Shown here: piece by piece, positions 16,626 through 25,447 of the stretch
Numbering within the stretch: position 1 is the first letter of the stretch
Layout of the letters: each line of letters opens with the position of its first letter
Assembly: GCF_028728065.1 (NCBI RefSeq)
Contig: NZ_CP117811.1
Coordinates: 2,108,001-2,172,000, forward strand
Length of the DNA: 64,000 nucleotides
Direction of reading: 5' to 3'
Source: Lentisphaera profundi
Lineage (GTDB): Bacteria > Verrucomicrobiota > Lentisphaeria > Lentisphaerales > Lentisphaeraceae
Notes under the pieces: model-generated
What the model saw: only the letters and a program-made list of their open reading frames with translations
The model's database searches: none
What the model was told of the DNA's origin: nothing
Position numbers and translations under genes: made by a program

Positions 16626-16954
16626 TTGATCACTACCTTTTACTTAGAAAGACCCTTAAAAATCAGCGCGATCGAGCAAAGTCAATTTCTTGCTCGTTTA
16701 GCACAAGCTAAACTTCCCTTTTCTAAAAGCTTTCAACGCAATGTGGCCGAAATCATTAAATTAGACGCTCAAAAAGATTGGGTTCTTTATGCTAAGACGA
16801 GATGGGCAAATAAAATTGGCTGGTGGGTTGGGTAGAAAAAAAAGGGCGTATCTATACGTTTGCCCTCAACATGGATATGACAAATATCAAGGATGCACCT
16901 AAACGCATTGAGCTAGGGAAACAAGCTCTCAAAATCTTAGGCATACTTGATTGA
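16626..16954 (+). pseudogene. Class D (OXA-type) beta-lactamase C-terminal relic
   Basis: Frame 16626-16835 reads TTFYLERPLKISAIEQSQFL, then LPFSKSFQRN, WVLYAKTRWA and IGWWVG before a TAG. Shifting frame within the following poly-A continues the same protein: GWVEKKGRIYTFALNMDM, DAPKRIELGKQALKILGILD, stop at 16952-16954. This is the conserved C-terminal third of class D serine beta-lactamases (FWLEGPLKISA; Y-x-K-T-G-W; IGWFVGWVE; DAPKRxE). The catalytic KTG box reads K-T-R here (GGA to AGA type change), the N-terminal two thirds with the S-x-x-K nucleophile are absent, and there is a frameshift. The gene is dead. It sits between the convergent genes at 15133 and 17074. Confidence 0.8.
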
Positions 16955-17073
16955 AGGTTTTAATCAGTACGCAGCATAAACAGAGGCTCTTATGGGCTGA
17001 AAATCTCTTATAAGATCGATCCTCAGCCTCGATTTACCCTAGGGATAAAAAGAGCTTTAATCGTGGATCCGTT

Positions 17074-18966
17074 CTATTTTTGTAATACTAAATCCACCGC
17101 ACCTATATCAGGACTACCATCTTCGGGGTCGCCGGCACTTTTCAACTTTTGATTTTGTGGGCGAAAGCCTTCACGAATATAAGTCAACAAATTTTGTACA
17201 GAATGCTTTCCTGTAGGGATTAATTGATTCATCGCATCCTCCATTGTGCCATCTCCCTTGAGCGATGAAGACCAAGTCAATGGATTGCGGAAAGGATCAA
17301 CAAACTTTGGATCGATGTCATCTATATCATTTTTCCCAATCTCGAGATCACCTTCGAGTTTTAGTTTGCTATAGCCCTTACCTGTTTTTCCCTTGATGTA
17401 ATTACTGCCTTCTTTCAGACGATAACCGGCATTGTAGTCACAATCTTGCGCTCGAACAGCTCCCTTGACACCCAAATGGAAGTCATGAACTTTTTGACCA
17501 TCATTGATTTCTGATCCAATGAAGAGATTGGATTTCACATAGCTGAGTGCCCCTTTGACTGTGGGATGGGTTTCCCCTATACAAACACCTCCGGGGCCTC
17601 CTCCTGAATAAGCCGTATTTCTTCGAACGATGACGGTACTATTTGTTGTAGGAAAGACACCGCTAGTGATATTTGCCGATAGGCTTCTCGCCTTGTCAGG
17701 TCCATAACTATTGGGCATAAAAATACATCTTTCGATAATAAATTTATTTTCTTCGGGACTTCCAGAAACCGCATTTGACGACACTGGACCATCTCCTTCT
17801 GGACCAAAACTCACAGTATTTGGTCCGCTAAACCAAAAGAGGCATCCTGTTAATTTCGCAACTCCAGTTTTTCCAGACACACCCATAAAGTGAGGGTTAT
17901 TGTGGGAAGTATAATCATGAATGAAAAAACAATCTTCATAGGTCTCGCCGTAAGCTAAGCGTATACCACCCTTAGCGTACTTCTCAGACCAACGGACTAC
18001 ATTGCGCTTAAAACTGAGCAAATCACCTTCATGATAACTAGCATCATAGCGAACGATTCCTTGGCGAAAAATCGAATCTTCAATAATGTAGCCATTGCAC
18101 TTTGAAAGAGACACAAGTTCATCAAAATCGCAGTAACGAATAATACACTCGGCCCCTTTAGCGGCAGATGTTTGAAAAAGGCTTTTGCCTCTATTGACAT
18201 CCTTTTGACTGAGGGGGATAGAATCAATCCATTGACAATTTTCAATAAGTAGTTTTATTTTTCCTAATCCACGTGGCGCAGTCTTACCGCATTTTTCAAA
18301 TTTTGTATGGCTTAAACGTATTTCCATATCATCTACCTGATTATATTGCCAAGCATAGAACTGTTCATTTCCTAAACCCAGAAAGTGACCATAGTCTGAC
18401 TCTATAGCCCCGCCTCCTTTACTGGAGAAACGGTAAAAACTACCATCTTTTTGTTTGACCACACGAAAACCATCAGCAATAAAAGCACGGTTAAGCGGTG
18501 TGCTTATGACTTTTGCCCGATTATCACTTTTACCTTTCAAAAATAATTTACCTAAACCCTTCTTCAAGGGTGCAAGAGCGAGGGGATAACAGGTCTCTGT
18601 ATCACAAGTTTCCGCGTTCATTTCAAGGGTAGCTCCTTCGAGAACCTCTATACTGCCATGAGAAACAAAAGCCCCCTTGCAAGATAGCGTGGCTCCATTC
18701 TCAATAGTGAGTATGGCATCAGGCTCAAGCTGGATTGCAGGTGCTGCATCTTCTTCATTAGACGACTTGCCAATTAGAGTATTTTGAGTGATTCTAATAC
18801 GGTGACTGATACTTACTTGATCACCCTCGGCGGGTAATATATTACCATCCCAAGTTTGAGCGTCATTCCAGTTGCCTGAAGCAATACTTTGTATGTGGGC
18901 AGCCTGAGATTGCTGACAGCAAAGACTTATTAGCAAGCTTGCCAACAAGAAATGAATATTTTTCAT
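17074..18966 (-). CDS. Secreted G8/parallel beta-helix-like protein
   Basis: 630 residues with a Sec signal (ends QSQAAH). Residues about 28-115 look like a G8 domain: SGNWNDAQTWDGNILPAEGD followed by short beta strands (AILTIENGATLSC). The middle 200-520 has repeated short strands and Asn/Gly turns (NCQWIDSIPL, RYCDFDELV, ERCIFMPNS) typical of a right-handed beta-helix. The C-terminus GSPDIGAVDL is a common cap of such proteins. Paralog of 26729-28474, with which it shares YIREGFRPQNQKLKSAG. Beta-helix proteins are often polysaccharide lyases or binders; no lyase catalytic set is assigned. It is the last gene of the PSD1-DUF1501 transcript and starts with AGGA 6 bp upstream. Confidence 0.75.
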   Translation of the reverse strand: MKNIHFLLASLLISLCCQQSQAAHIQSIASGNWNDAQTWDGNILPAEGDQVSISHRIRITQNTLIGKSSNEEDAAPAIQLEPDAILTIENGATLSCKGAFVSHGSIEVLEGATLEMNAETCDTETCYPLALAPLKKGLGKLFLKGKSDNRAKVISTPLNRAFIADGFRVVKQKDGSFYRFSSKGGGAIESDYGHFLGLGNEQFYAWQYNQVDDMEIRLSHTKFEKCGKTAPRGLGKIKLLIENCQWIDSIPLSQKDVNRGKSLFQTSAAKGAECIIRYCDFDELVSLSKCNGYIIEDSIFRQGIVRYDASYHEGDLLSFKRNVVRWSEKYAKGGIRLAYGETYEDCFFIHDYTSHNNPHFMGVSGKTGVAKLTGCLFWFSGPNTVSFGPEGDGPVSSNAVSGSPEENKFIIERCIFMPNSYGPDKARSLSANITSGVFPTTNSTVIVRRNTAYSGGGPGGVCIGETHPTVKGALSYVKSNLFIGSEINDGQKVHDFHLGVKGAVRAQDCDYNAGYRLKEGSNYIKGKTGKGYSKLKLEGDLEIGKNDIDDIDPKFVDPFRNPLTWSSSLKGDGTMEDAMNQLIPTGKHSVQNLLTYIREGFRPQNQKLKSAGDPEDGSPDIGAVDLVLQK

Positions 18967-19179
18967 AATAATCCTAATATAAGTGATTTAAGTTCTTTTC
19001 GAAAAGTTTGGCTCTTTTTATAGCTGTGTTGAGAGACACGATAAGATAAGTAAGACAAGTGATTTTTATTATGCTCAAAAATGTCAACATCATAGTAGTT
19101 TTCTTTTAACCATTTCCCTGCAATTTCACCCTTAGTTCCCGATTTTTTACCAAAGATTCCAGTTGCTTCGATATCATGG
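18963..19179 (-). CDS. Possible small ORF or gene remnant with ATGA overlap
   Basis: The gap between the DUF1501 stop and the beta-helix gene holds an open minus-strand frame, entered from inside the DUF1501 gene in a shifted frame. It contains GIFGKKSGTKGEIAGKWLKE and HLSYLSYRVSQHSYKKSQ. Its TGA overlaps the next ATG (ATGA), as in coupled genes, and codon use resembles real genes. There is no in-frame ATG within the gap and I recognise no family. It may be the tail of a disrupted gene, a short coupled ORF or chance. Confidence 0.2.
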
Positions 19180-20589
19180 TCAGAGGATATCGTGCCAAAC
19201 TTCTCCGTGAACATCGGTAAGGCGCATATCACGACCCGAGTGACGGTAGGTCAGCCGCTCATGGTTAAGACCCAATTGGTGCAAGATTGTGGCCCACATA
19301 TCATAGACGGTTGAAACCTTCTCACTTGCATAATAACCAAGCTCGTCAGTTGCTCCGTATACAGTGCCACCTTTGGTACCACCACCGGCCATCCACATGG
19401 AAAAACCATAAGGGTGATGATCTCGGCCAGTAGCACCTTGAGTAAAGGGCGTACGACCAAATTCAGTGGCAAAAACCACGAGGGTCTCATCGAGCATACC
19501 GCGTTGTTTTAGATCTTGCAATAGAGCTGCGATGGGTTGATCAACATGGTCCGCCATTTTTTGGTGGCCAAATTCTAAGTCTGAATGTTGATCCCAAGGA
19601 GCGCCATCATTTCCAAACTTAGACGTCTTGCAACAATTGAGCTCGACAAAACGCACCCCACGTTCAACTAAGCGACGCGCCATCAGACATTGCTTGGCGT
19701 ATTGAGACTTATGCTCATTTTTATCATCGACACCATAGAGATCTCGAGTGGCCTGTGATTCTTTGGACACATCGGTTAATTCGGGCACAGATTCCTGCAT
19801 AGCATAGGCCGTTTGACTATTTTTTACCGAGGAGACAATAGCCTCTTCATAAGCAATTTTTTTTGAAAAGCGTTGATCAAGATTTTTAATAAGCCCTAGC
19901 ATCTTTCGTTGTTTTTTATCTTGCATCCAGGGTTTGATGTTGGGTACGGCCTGATAACCTGATCTAATATTGAAGATGGAGCCCTGATGAATCGCAGGTA
20001 AAAAGCCATTGCCAAAAATACTGACTCCACCGTGAGGAATACCTGAATTTTTGGATTTGAGCACAACATAACTGGGCAAATTTTTATTTTGACTTCCGCA
20101 ACCATAGCTCACCCAAGCGCCCGCACTGGGATTACCAAGAAAGGGAAAGCCTGTATGCATAAAGAAATTTCCTTCCGCATGCTCAGAGAACTTGGCCGTC
20201 ATTGAACGAACCACTGCTAGGTCATCCGCCATGTTGGCAATATTGGGAAATAAGTTTGTCATTTCGATACCCGATTTACCATAATGCTTGGATTTCCAGG
20301 GACTCGCTAAAATATGGCCATTATGGTCGAATTGAGTTTTTTTGACTTTCATGGGCATGGGCTTACCATGCATCTTGGTGAGCAAAGGTTTGGGATCAAA
20401 GGAATCCACATGAGAGACACCACCCGACATATAGAGAAAGATAACGGATTTAGCTTTGGCTTTATGATGTAACTTGGGGACATACTCAGCAGCTTCTGCC
20501 GAGTTCAAGAAGCTCGAGAGTGCACTAGCACTCACTCCCATGGAAGTGAGCTTCATAAAGTCGCGACGATTAATGTCATTAGTGGACAT
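19180..20589 (-). CDS. DUF1501 domain protein (Tat-exported sulfatase-fold)
   Basis: 469 residues, usual length. The N-terminus has a twin-arginine motif (NRRDFMKLTSMG) and a hydrophobic run ending SAEA. The DUF1501 hallmarks are present: VIFLYMSGGVSHVDSFDPKP, MTNLFPNIANMADDLAVVRS, GNFFMHTGFPF, RLVERGVRFVELNC, VVFATEFGRTPF, GRDHHPYGFSMWMAGGGTKG and RLTDVHGEVWHDIL. The fold is alkaline-phosphatase/sulfatase-like but the function is unknown; in Planctomycetes and Lentisphaerae it is almost always paired with a DUF1549/DUF1553 cytochrome protein, as here, where the start overlaps the upstream gene by 11 bp. The pair is thought to act in the periplasm on polymers. Confidence 0.95.
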   Translation of the reverse strand: MSTNDINRRDFMKLTSMGVSASALSSFLNSAEAAEYVPKLHHKAKAKSVIFLYMSGGVSHVDSFDPKPLLTKMHGKPMPMKVKKTQFDHNGHILASPWKSKHYGKSGIEMTNLFPNIANMADDLAVVRSMTAKFSEHAEGNFFMHTGFPFLGNPSAGAWVSYGCGSQNKNLPSYVVLKSKNSGIPHGGVSIFGNGFLPAIHQGSIFNIRSGYQAVPNIKPWMQDKKQRKMLGLIKNLDQRFSKKIAYEEAIVSSVKNSQTAYAMQESVPELTDVSKESQATRDLYGVDDKNEHKSQYAKQCLMARRLVERGVRFVELNCCKTSKFGNDGAPWDQHSDLEFGHQKMADHVDQPIAALLQDLKQRGMLDETLVVFATEFGRTPFTQGATGRDHHPYGFSMWMAGGGTKGGTVYGATDELGYYASEKVSTVYDMWATILHQLGLNHERLTYRHSGRDMRLTDVHGEVWHDIL

Positions 20590-23500
20590 AAATAAACTCC
20601 TTTGAGTTGAGAATACTGAGTGTCAATGAAGCTAGGTTCTCTTCTTTGAGGTAATTCAGACAAACGGCTAATTCTTGCGCGCGTGGCGGTCGCGCATAGG
20701 CTTGTTGATAGATTTCCCTGATTTGCTGCTCAGGAGTCTTTAGCGCTTGATTTGAGCTGATAATCTTTGCCCATAAGCTTGCGGAGTTCCTGGCAAATTC
20801 ACTATTCATCAGTAGTAAGGCCTGTGCAGGAACATTAGTACTGTTACGTGTACTTATGCTGCTGACGGGTATAGGAGCATCGAAACTTAATAGAAAGGGA
20901 TCTAGTTTGAGGCGTTTCACAGGATTATTTATAGTTCTGTCAGGGCTCTTACTTATAAAAGATATCGAGTCTTTGATGGCCTCGGCATCAAGCCGACGAG
21001 GTGTATAATAACTAAAATATTTATTAGCTAAATCAAGGTCTAAATTTTTACTGCGAGCCTCACTAGATAATTTAAAAGTTCGACTCATCAGCATTTGCTT
21101 CAGTGTGCGTTTAATCGACCAGCCATTTTTTTCGAAATCAAGAGATAGTTGATCTAAGAGTTCTGGGTGTGAGGGCTTTTTACCCAATAAGCCAAAATTA
21201 TCCGTTGAACTTACAATTGCCCGACCAAAGACGTAGCCCCAAAGTCGATTGATCAGTACACGCGTTTTGAGCGTATTGTTTTTGCTTACCATATCCTGCG
21301 CTAATTCTAAGCGACCGCCGCCGGGGCCCTGGTAAATATCTCTCGAAAAAATTTCTAAGAACCCACGAGGGATGATTTCGCCGGGCTTCCTGTAGTCGCC
21401 ACGAACCATGAGCTTTTGATCTTCAACGTGGCCTTTGATCAAGCCAGGTGCTCGGCGTGGAATCTCGATTTCCATTTCGAGTTCTCGGTAGCGTTTGATG
21501 AGTTTTTGTAGGCTCTTTGGCATGGTGCTTACTTGGTTAGATAAAATGCCCGTTTTGATCATGGCATCAATGAATTGCGCCTCTTGATCAGAGCTAAGTT
21601 GAGATTTCCAACCCTTGAGTGAATGACTGAGGACCTTACTATAGGCTTGAATAAGGTCTTTCTTATTATGTATTTTGCGAGGGTCGCATAGATCAACTAG
21701 GCTAGCTCCAATTAATTTGGGCTTACTTTCCGCAATAATGAGTTCAGAAATACCAAACCAACTGCGCTGATGGTGGTTTTCAGTGCCGATAATAGCTTGA
21801 CCAGAAGTCCTCACTTCAAGGTGCATTTGCTCCCCATTCCAGTACTTCATCCTGCTGTTACCGATATTCCAGGCCCATTGCTTATTGCCGAGTATGGATG
21901 TTTTGTGCAGGGGACTATGATCTAGCGGGTAGTTCCTCACCATGGATTTCATAGAAGATAAGTCACCCATAGATCTTACCCAGAGCCCTTTATTCTCTAC
22001 CTTGAAGTTTTGGCTGCTGAATAGCGCCGCGTGTTTCTCTGAGAGTAAATGGCTAAAGAAACCACTTGAGTAAACACCTTGTATGAGTTCATCTCCTTGG
22101 TGTTTGATCGCGAAACTTCCCGCAGGACTGATTTTACTCGCACTTGAGTTGCCCTCGACAAAATAATTCTCATCCTGCTTCGCTTGGCGAAAATCTAAGT
22201 AGAGGCTGGCGTTTTTACGAAGTTTTTCATTGCTAATGCGTGCTTGATCTAAAGCTGATTTTATTTTAGTAAGTTCGCTATTGAGTTCTTTGTGATTCAA
22301 TAAACTAAGAGCGTTTATGGGATGATGCTTCAGGGAGTAAAGCTTTTGCTCTTTTTTCTTAGTAAGAAGAGCCTCTTCTAAAAGTTTCTTTTGCTTAGCC
22401 AGAAGAGCGTCTTCTGAAGGCTTTGTTTGCTTATCTTCTTTTATCTCTACAGGCTTAGTAAATAAATCTAGGGCTTTGGCGGAAAAATCGGGTTTTTCAC
22501 TCAGCCAAAAATCGACGAGCTCACTACGAATTGATCGCTTTAATTGACTTAATTCCTTATTATTTCTATTGAGGATTTCGGGAGTGCTAATGAGTGTATT
22601 ACCAATACGGTTACTTGTAAGAATGCCATATACACGAAAGAAGTCGGCCTGACTGATAGGGTCAAACTTGTGGTTATGGCAACGTGCACAAGAAATGGTA
22701 ACACCCATCATCGCTTTTCCCAAAACATCGATCTGATTATCCGTTGATGATACTAGTTCACCATGAGCATCGGTAGGCCCAAATCCATAAATATTCATAC
22801 GGAAGTGAGCTGGACCAATAGCTGATTCATTTATTTGTAGATCTTTGTTGATTCGAGGCTCTACTAAGAGGTCACCAGCAAGGTGTTCTTGGAGCAGCTG
22901 CTTATAGGAGACATCTTCATTAAGCGCACGAATGAGGTATTTTTTATACTCTTGACTATGGGCAATAGCGGGATCTTCTTGTGAACCATGTGTTTCCGCA
23001 TAGCGATACCAATCCATCCAATGACGAGCCCAGCGTTCTCCAAAGCGAGGCGAGCAAAGTAATTGGTCTAAATACGCTTCGTAATTCTCTGGACTTGGAT
23101 CTGATTCATAGCGCACAACATCTTGATAAGCCGGAGGAGTTCCAGTGAGTATGAGCGCAGCACGGCGGATGAGTGTAGCGGGATCGGCTAAGTCCAATGC
23201 TTTGAGTTTTACTTTCTTTTGCTTAGCATAAATGAAGCGATCGATAAGCGTTTGATTCCACTCAGGATCATGTACAATGGGTGGATTAGTTTTTTTGAGG
23301 GGCTGAAATGACCACCAACGAGCACGCTTATCGCGTACAAGTTCCCAAGGCACGGCATTTTCTAAGTCTTTTTTTGTCGGTGGGCTCAGACGCGGATCGG
23401 GGGCACCCATATCAATCCATTTGGCAAAATTGGCGATGACTTGATCCGACAACTTTGGTTTCTTAGCGGGCATCTCCATGTCCTCTTCTTGATGACGAAT

Positions 23501-23770
23501 TGTAGTCATTAAATAACTCTCCGCAGAATTCCCTGGGATGATTGTGTCGCCGGAATCACCGCCTGTAAGCAGAGCATTTTTCCAATCCAAAGCCAAGCCA
23601 CCTTTCTTTTTTCCACCATCCGCTTTACTGAGACTATTATGACAATCATAGCAGCTCTCAGCTAAAACAGGACGTATATGAGTTTCAAAGAATTCTACCT
23701 TTGACGCTGCAAGTGCATTCACTTTTAGGCTAAGCGCCAACAGACATAAAATTATCTTAAATATTCTCAT
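20579..23770 (-). CDS. PSD1/PSCyt1-PSCyt2 cytochrome c protein (DUF1549-DUF1553)
   Basis: 1,063 residues with a signal peptide (ends NALAAS). Residues about 30-130 form a planctomycete cytochrome C domain with heme motif CYDCH and GNSAESYLMTTI plus MEMPAKKPKLS. DUF1549 (PSCyt2) follows from about 170 (WNQTLIDRFIYAKQKK; RFGERWARHWMDWYRYAETH) with a second heme motif CARCHNHKFDPIS. A Lys/Glu-rich coiled segment lies at about 445-500. DUF1553 occupies the C-terminal third (VLINRLWGYVFGRAIVSS; FGLLGKKPSHPELLD; SFDAPIPVSSISTRNSTNVP; QALLLMNSEF). Function is unknown; a redox role in polysaccharide breakdown is suspected from its genomic company. First gene of a transcript with DUF1501 and the beta-helix protein, controlled by shared site G. 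Confidence 0.95.
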   Translation of the reverse strand: MRIFKIILCLLALSLKVNALAASKVEFFETHIRPVLAESCYDCHNSLSKADGGKKKGGLALDWKNALLTGGDSGDTIIPGNSAESYLMTTIRHQEEDMEMPAKKPKLSDQVIANFAKWIDMGAPDPRLSPPTKKDLENAVPWELVRDKRARWWSFQPLKKTNPPIVHDPEWNQTLIDRFIYAKQKKVKLKALDLADPATLIRRAALILTGTPPAYQDVVRYESDPSPENYEAYLDQLLCSPRFGERWARHWMDWYRYAETHGSQEDPAIAHSQEYKKYLIRALNEDVSYKQLLQEHLAGDLLVEPRINKDLQINESAIGPAHFRMNIYGFGPTDAHGELVSSTDNQIDVLGKAMMGVTISCARCHNHKFDPISQADFFRVYGILTSNRIGNTLISTPEILNRNNKELSQLKRSIRSELVDFWLSEKPDFSAKALDLFTKPVEIKEDKQTKPSEDALLAKQKKLLEEALLTKKKEQKLYSLKHHPINALSLLNHKELNSELTKIKSALDQARISNEKLRKNASLYLDFRQAKQDENYFVEGNSSASKISPAGSFAIKHQGDELIQGVYSSGFFSHLLSEKHAALFSSQNFKVENKGLWVRSMGDLSSMKSMVRNYPLDHSPLHKTSILGNKQWAWNIGNSRMKYWNGEQMHLEVRTSGQAIIGTENHHQRSWFGISELIIAESKPKLIGASLVDLCDPRKIHNKKDLIQAYSKVLSHSLKGWKSQLSSDQEAQFIDAMIKTGILSNQVSTMPKSLQKLIKRYRELEMEIEIPRRAPGLIKGHVEDQKLMVRGDYRKPGEIIPRGFLEIFSRDIYQGPGGGRLELAQDMVSKNNTLKTRVLINRLWGYVFGRAIVSSTDNFGLLGKKPSHPELLDQLSLDFEKNGWSIKRTLKQMLMSRTFKLSSEARSKNLDLDLANKYFSYYTPRRLDAEAIKDSISFISKSPDRTINNPVKRLKLDPFLLSFDAPIPVSSISTRNSTNVPAQALLLMNSEFARNSASLWAKIISSNQALKTPEQQIREIYQQAYARPPRAQELAVCLNYLKEENLASLTLSILNSKEFIYVH

Positions 23771-23891
23771 AAATCAAAAACCTCGGGCTAAAAGCTGGCT
23801 GAAAAAATTATACGTAGCTGTGTAAACCTAGCCTTAGTGAATTAAAATTTGACTTAAAGCACATTGTACGATTTCGTTTGAAATAACTTAT

Positions 23892-23922
23892 TTATCTTAA
23901 TTCATAAAATGAACTATATCAA
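23892..23922. promoter_or_regulatory. Divergent promoters sharing operator site G
   Basis: The palindrome AATTCAT AAA ATGAACT (23899-23915) fills two overlapping opposite promoters. Minus strand: -35 TTGATA (23922-23917), 17-bp spacer, -10 TAAGAT (23899-23894), toward PSD1. Plus strand: -35 TTATCT (23892-23897), 17 bp, -10 TATATC (23915-23920), toward the oxidoreductase at 24036. One bound regulator could control both. Confidence 0.65.
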
Positions 23923-24035
23923 GTTGCCTTAATGATTTTACATGATATTTATAATTGTATCTTTTGGTAAATATAAAATTTATATCCAGTAAAAAGTTAG
24001 CGCTGGCGCTATCATAATAATAAGGAAAAATAAGA

Positions 24036-25106
24036 ATGAAAAAAATAAAAATACTCGTCGTGGGTTGTGGCAACATGGGAAGGTCTCATGCACTTGCCTA
24101 CCATCAACTCGAAGGATTTGAAATTTGTGGCATTGTCTCCCGTGGCAAAAGTAAGGAGCTACTTAATCAAGAATTGGGTGGCTCACACGCCCTCTTTTCA
24201 GATTATGCGGAGGCTTTACAAACATCTAAGCCCGATGCCGTCTGTATCTCTACCTATCCAGATACCCATGAAAAATTTGCGCTCATGGCTTTTGAGGTGA
24301 ATTGCCATGTTTTTCTTGAAAAACCCATAGCTCCAACAATCGAAGCCTGTGAACGAGTCGTTAATGCTGCTATTAAAGCTGATAAAAAGTTACTCGTCGG
24401 CTACATCCTCCAACATCACCCCTCATGGAAAAAGTTTATTGATTTAAGTCAAAACATGGGTAAGCCGCTAGTGATGAGAATGAACCTAAATCAACAATCG
24501 AAAGGCGAGATGTGGGAAACACATAAAAGCCTTATGAACAGCATGTCACCCATTGTTGATTGTGGCGTTCATTACGTCGAAGTGATGTGCCAGATGACTG
24601 CTGAGAAACCGATTCGAGTCAGTGCCATTGGAGCAAATCTAAGCTCAGATATAAAGCCTGGAATGTATAACTATGGTCAACTTCAAGTGACATTTGACGG
24701 TGGCTCAGTGGGTTGGTATGAAGCCGGATGGGGACCCATGGCATCAACTAAAGCCTTTTCTATTAAGGATGTATGGGGACCAAAAGGCGCTGTTACAATG
24801 GGCGCAGACAAGCCTTTGAATGAGCAGCAATCAGACAATGTAGATTCGCATAGTAAAACGGGGGGACTTAGAATTCATTCAGCGGAAATTGATGACAATA
24901 ATCAATTCATTAACAACGATGAATGGATAGATACGGGCGACGAACCTGATCATGATGGCCTTTGTTTTCTTGAGCAAGAGTATTTTCTCAAATCCATTCT
25001 TGAGAACATTGACCTCAATGAACACATGCAAGGGGCTATTGATTCACTTAAAATAGTTTTAGCCGCTGATAAATCCTTTAAAACTGGCCAGACAATCTCA
25101 CTTTAA
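24036..25106 (+). CDS. Gfo/Idh/MocA family oxidoreductase (cytosolic)
   Basis: 356 residues. Residues 1-120 are a Rossmann NAD(P)-binding domain: ILVVGCGNMGRSHALAY, then CISTYPDTHEKFA and the family signature HVFLEKPIAPT containing E-K-P with the catalytic-region Lys. The C-terminal alpha/beta domain has a histidine-bearing stretch VDCGVHYVEVMCQMT, matching the usual D-x-G-x-H motif. No signal peptide, unlike the two other Gfo-type proteins in the window. Members oxidise or isomerise sugars, inositols or bile pigments; the substrate here is unknown, but a divergent operator shared with a polysaccharide operon points to a sugar derivative. The ORF ends before a convergent terminator region. 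Confidence 0.9.
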   Translation: MKKIKILVVGCGNMGRSHALAYHQLEGFEICGIVSRGKSKELLNQELGGSHALFSDYAEALQTSKPDAVCISTYPDTHEKFALMAFEVNCHVFLEKPIAPTIEACERVVNAAIKADKKLLVGYILQHHPSWKKFIDLSQNMGKPLVMRMNLNQQSKGEMWETHKSLMNSMSPIVDCGVHYVEVMCQMTAEKPIRVSAIGANLSSDIKPGMYNYGQLQVTFDGGSVGWYEAGWGPMASTKAFSIKDVWGPKGAVTMGADKPLNEQQSDNVDSHSKTGGLRIHSAEIDDNNQFINNDEWIDTGDEPDHDGLCFLEQEYFLKSILENIDLNEHMQGAIDSLKIVLAADKSFKTGQTISL

Positions 25107-25144
25107 GAACCCTTATTAATAATAACTTTAACGCCATAAAAAAC

Positions 25145-25174
25145 AAAAAAGTTAGCTTGAATCATCAAGCTAAC
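25145..25174 (-). terminator. Intrinsic terminator-like hairpin, minus strand
   Basis: GTTAGCTTGA-atca-TCAAGCTAAC at 25151-25174, a 10-bp perfect stem with 4-nt loop, followed on the minus strand by six Ts (25150-25145). It lies 274 bp past the 25448 gene and may also stop plus-strand transcription from 24036-25106. Confidence 0.6.
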
Positions 25175-25398
25175 TAATAAGTGAAAAGTTCTGAATCATT
25201 CATTAAAAACGACTTATAGGCCGATAGATCCAAGATCTTTAATGCAGGCGACGTTTACTGATTAATGATATTTCACTAGGCCTATAAGTCGGCAAAAGTT
25301 ATTCTAAAAGGCCATCAAGATAATTGACAAAATGTAGCGCACAGCTCCAGTCTATAGTATTTTTACAAAATCATGAAGCTAACACGCTTAATAACGAA

Positions 25399-25428
25399 TA
25401 AAAAACCGTTCAGCACTAGCTAAACGGT
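25399..25428 (-). terminator. Intrinsic terminator of the 28474-25448 transcript
   Basis: ACCGTT(c)AGC-acta-GCT(a)AACGGT at 25405-25428, stem of 9 pairs with one mismatch, followed on the minus strand by a T-rich tract. It begins 20 bp after the stop at 25448. Confidence 0.7.
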
Positions 25429-25447
25429 CCTTAGTAAGCTCTTCAAA

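Larger units (their letters stand above)
25107..25447. other. Convergent intergenic region with hairpins
   Basis: Between the convergent genes ending at 25106 and 25448. It holds two terminator-like hairpins and a 13-bp perfect inverted repeat with a 56-bp loop (25210-25222 CGACTTATAGGCC and 25279-25291). No gene seen. Confidence 0.6.
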
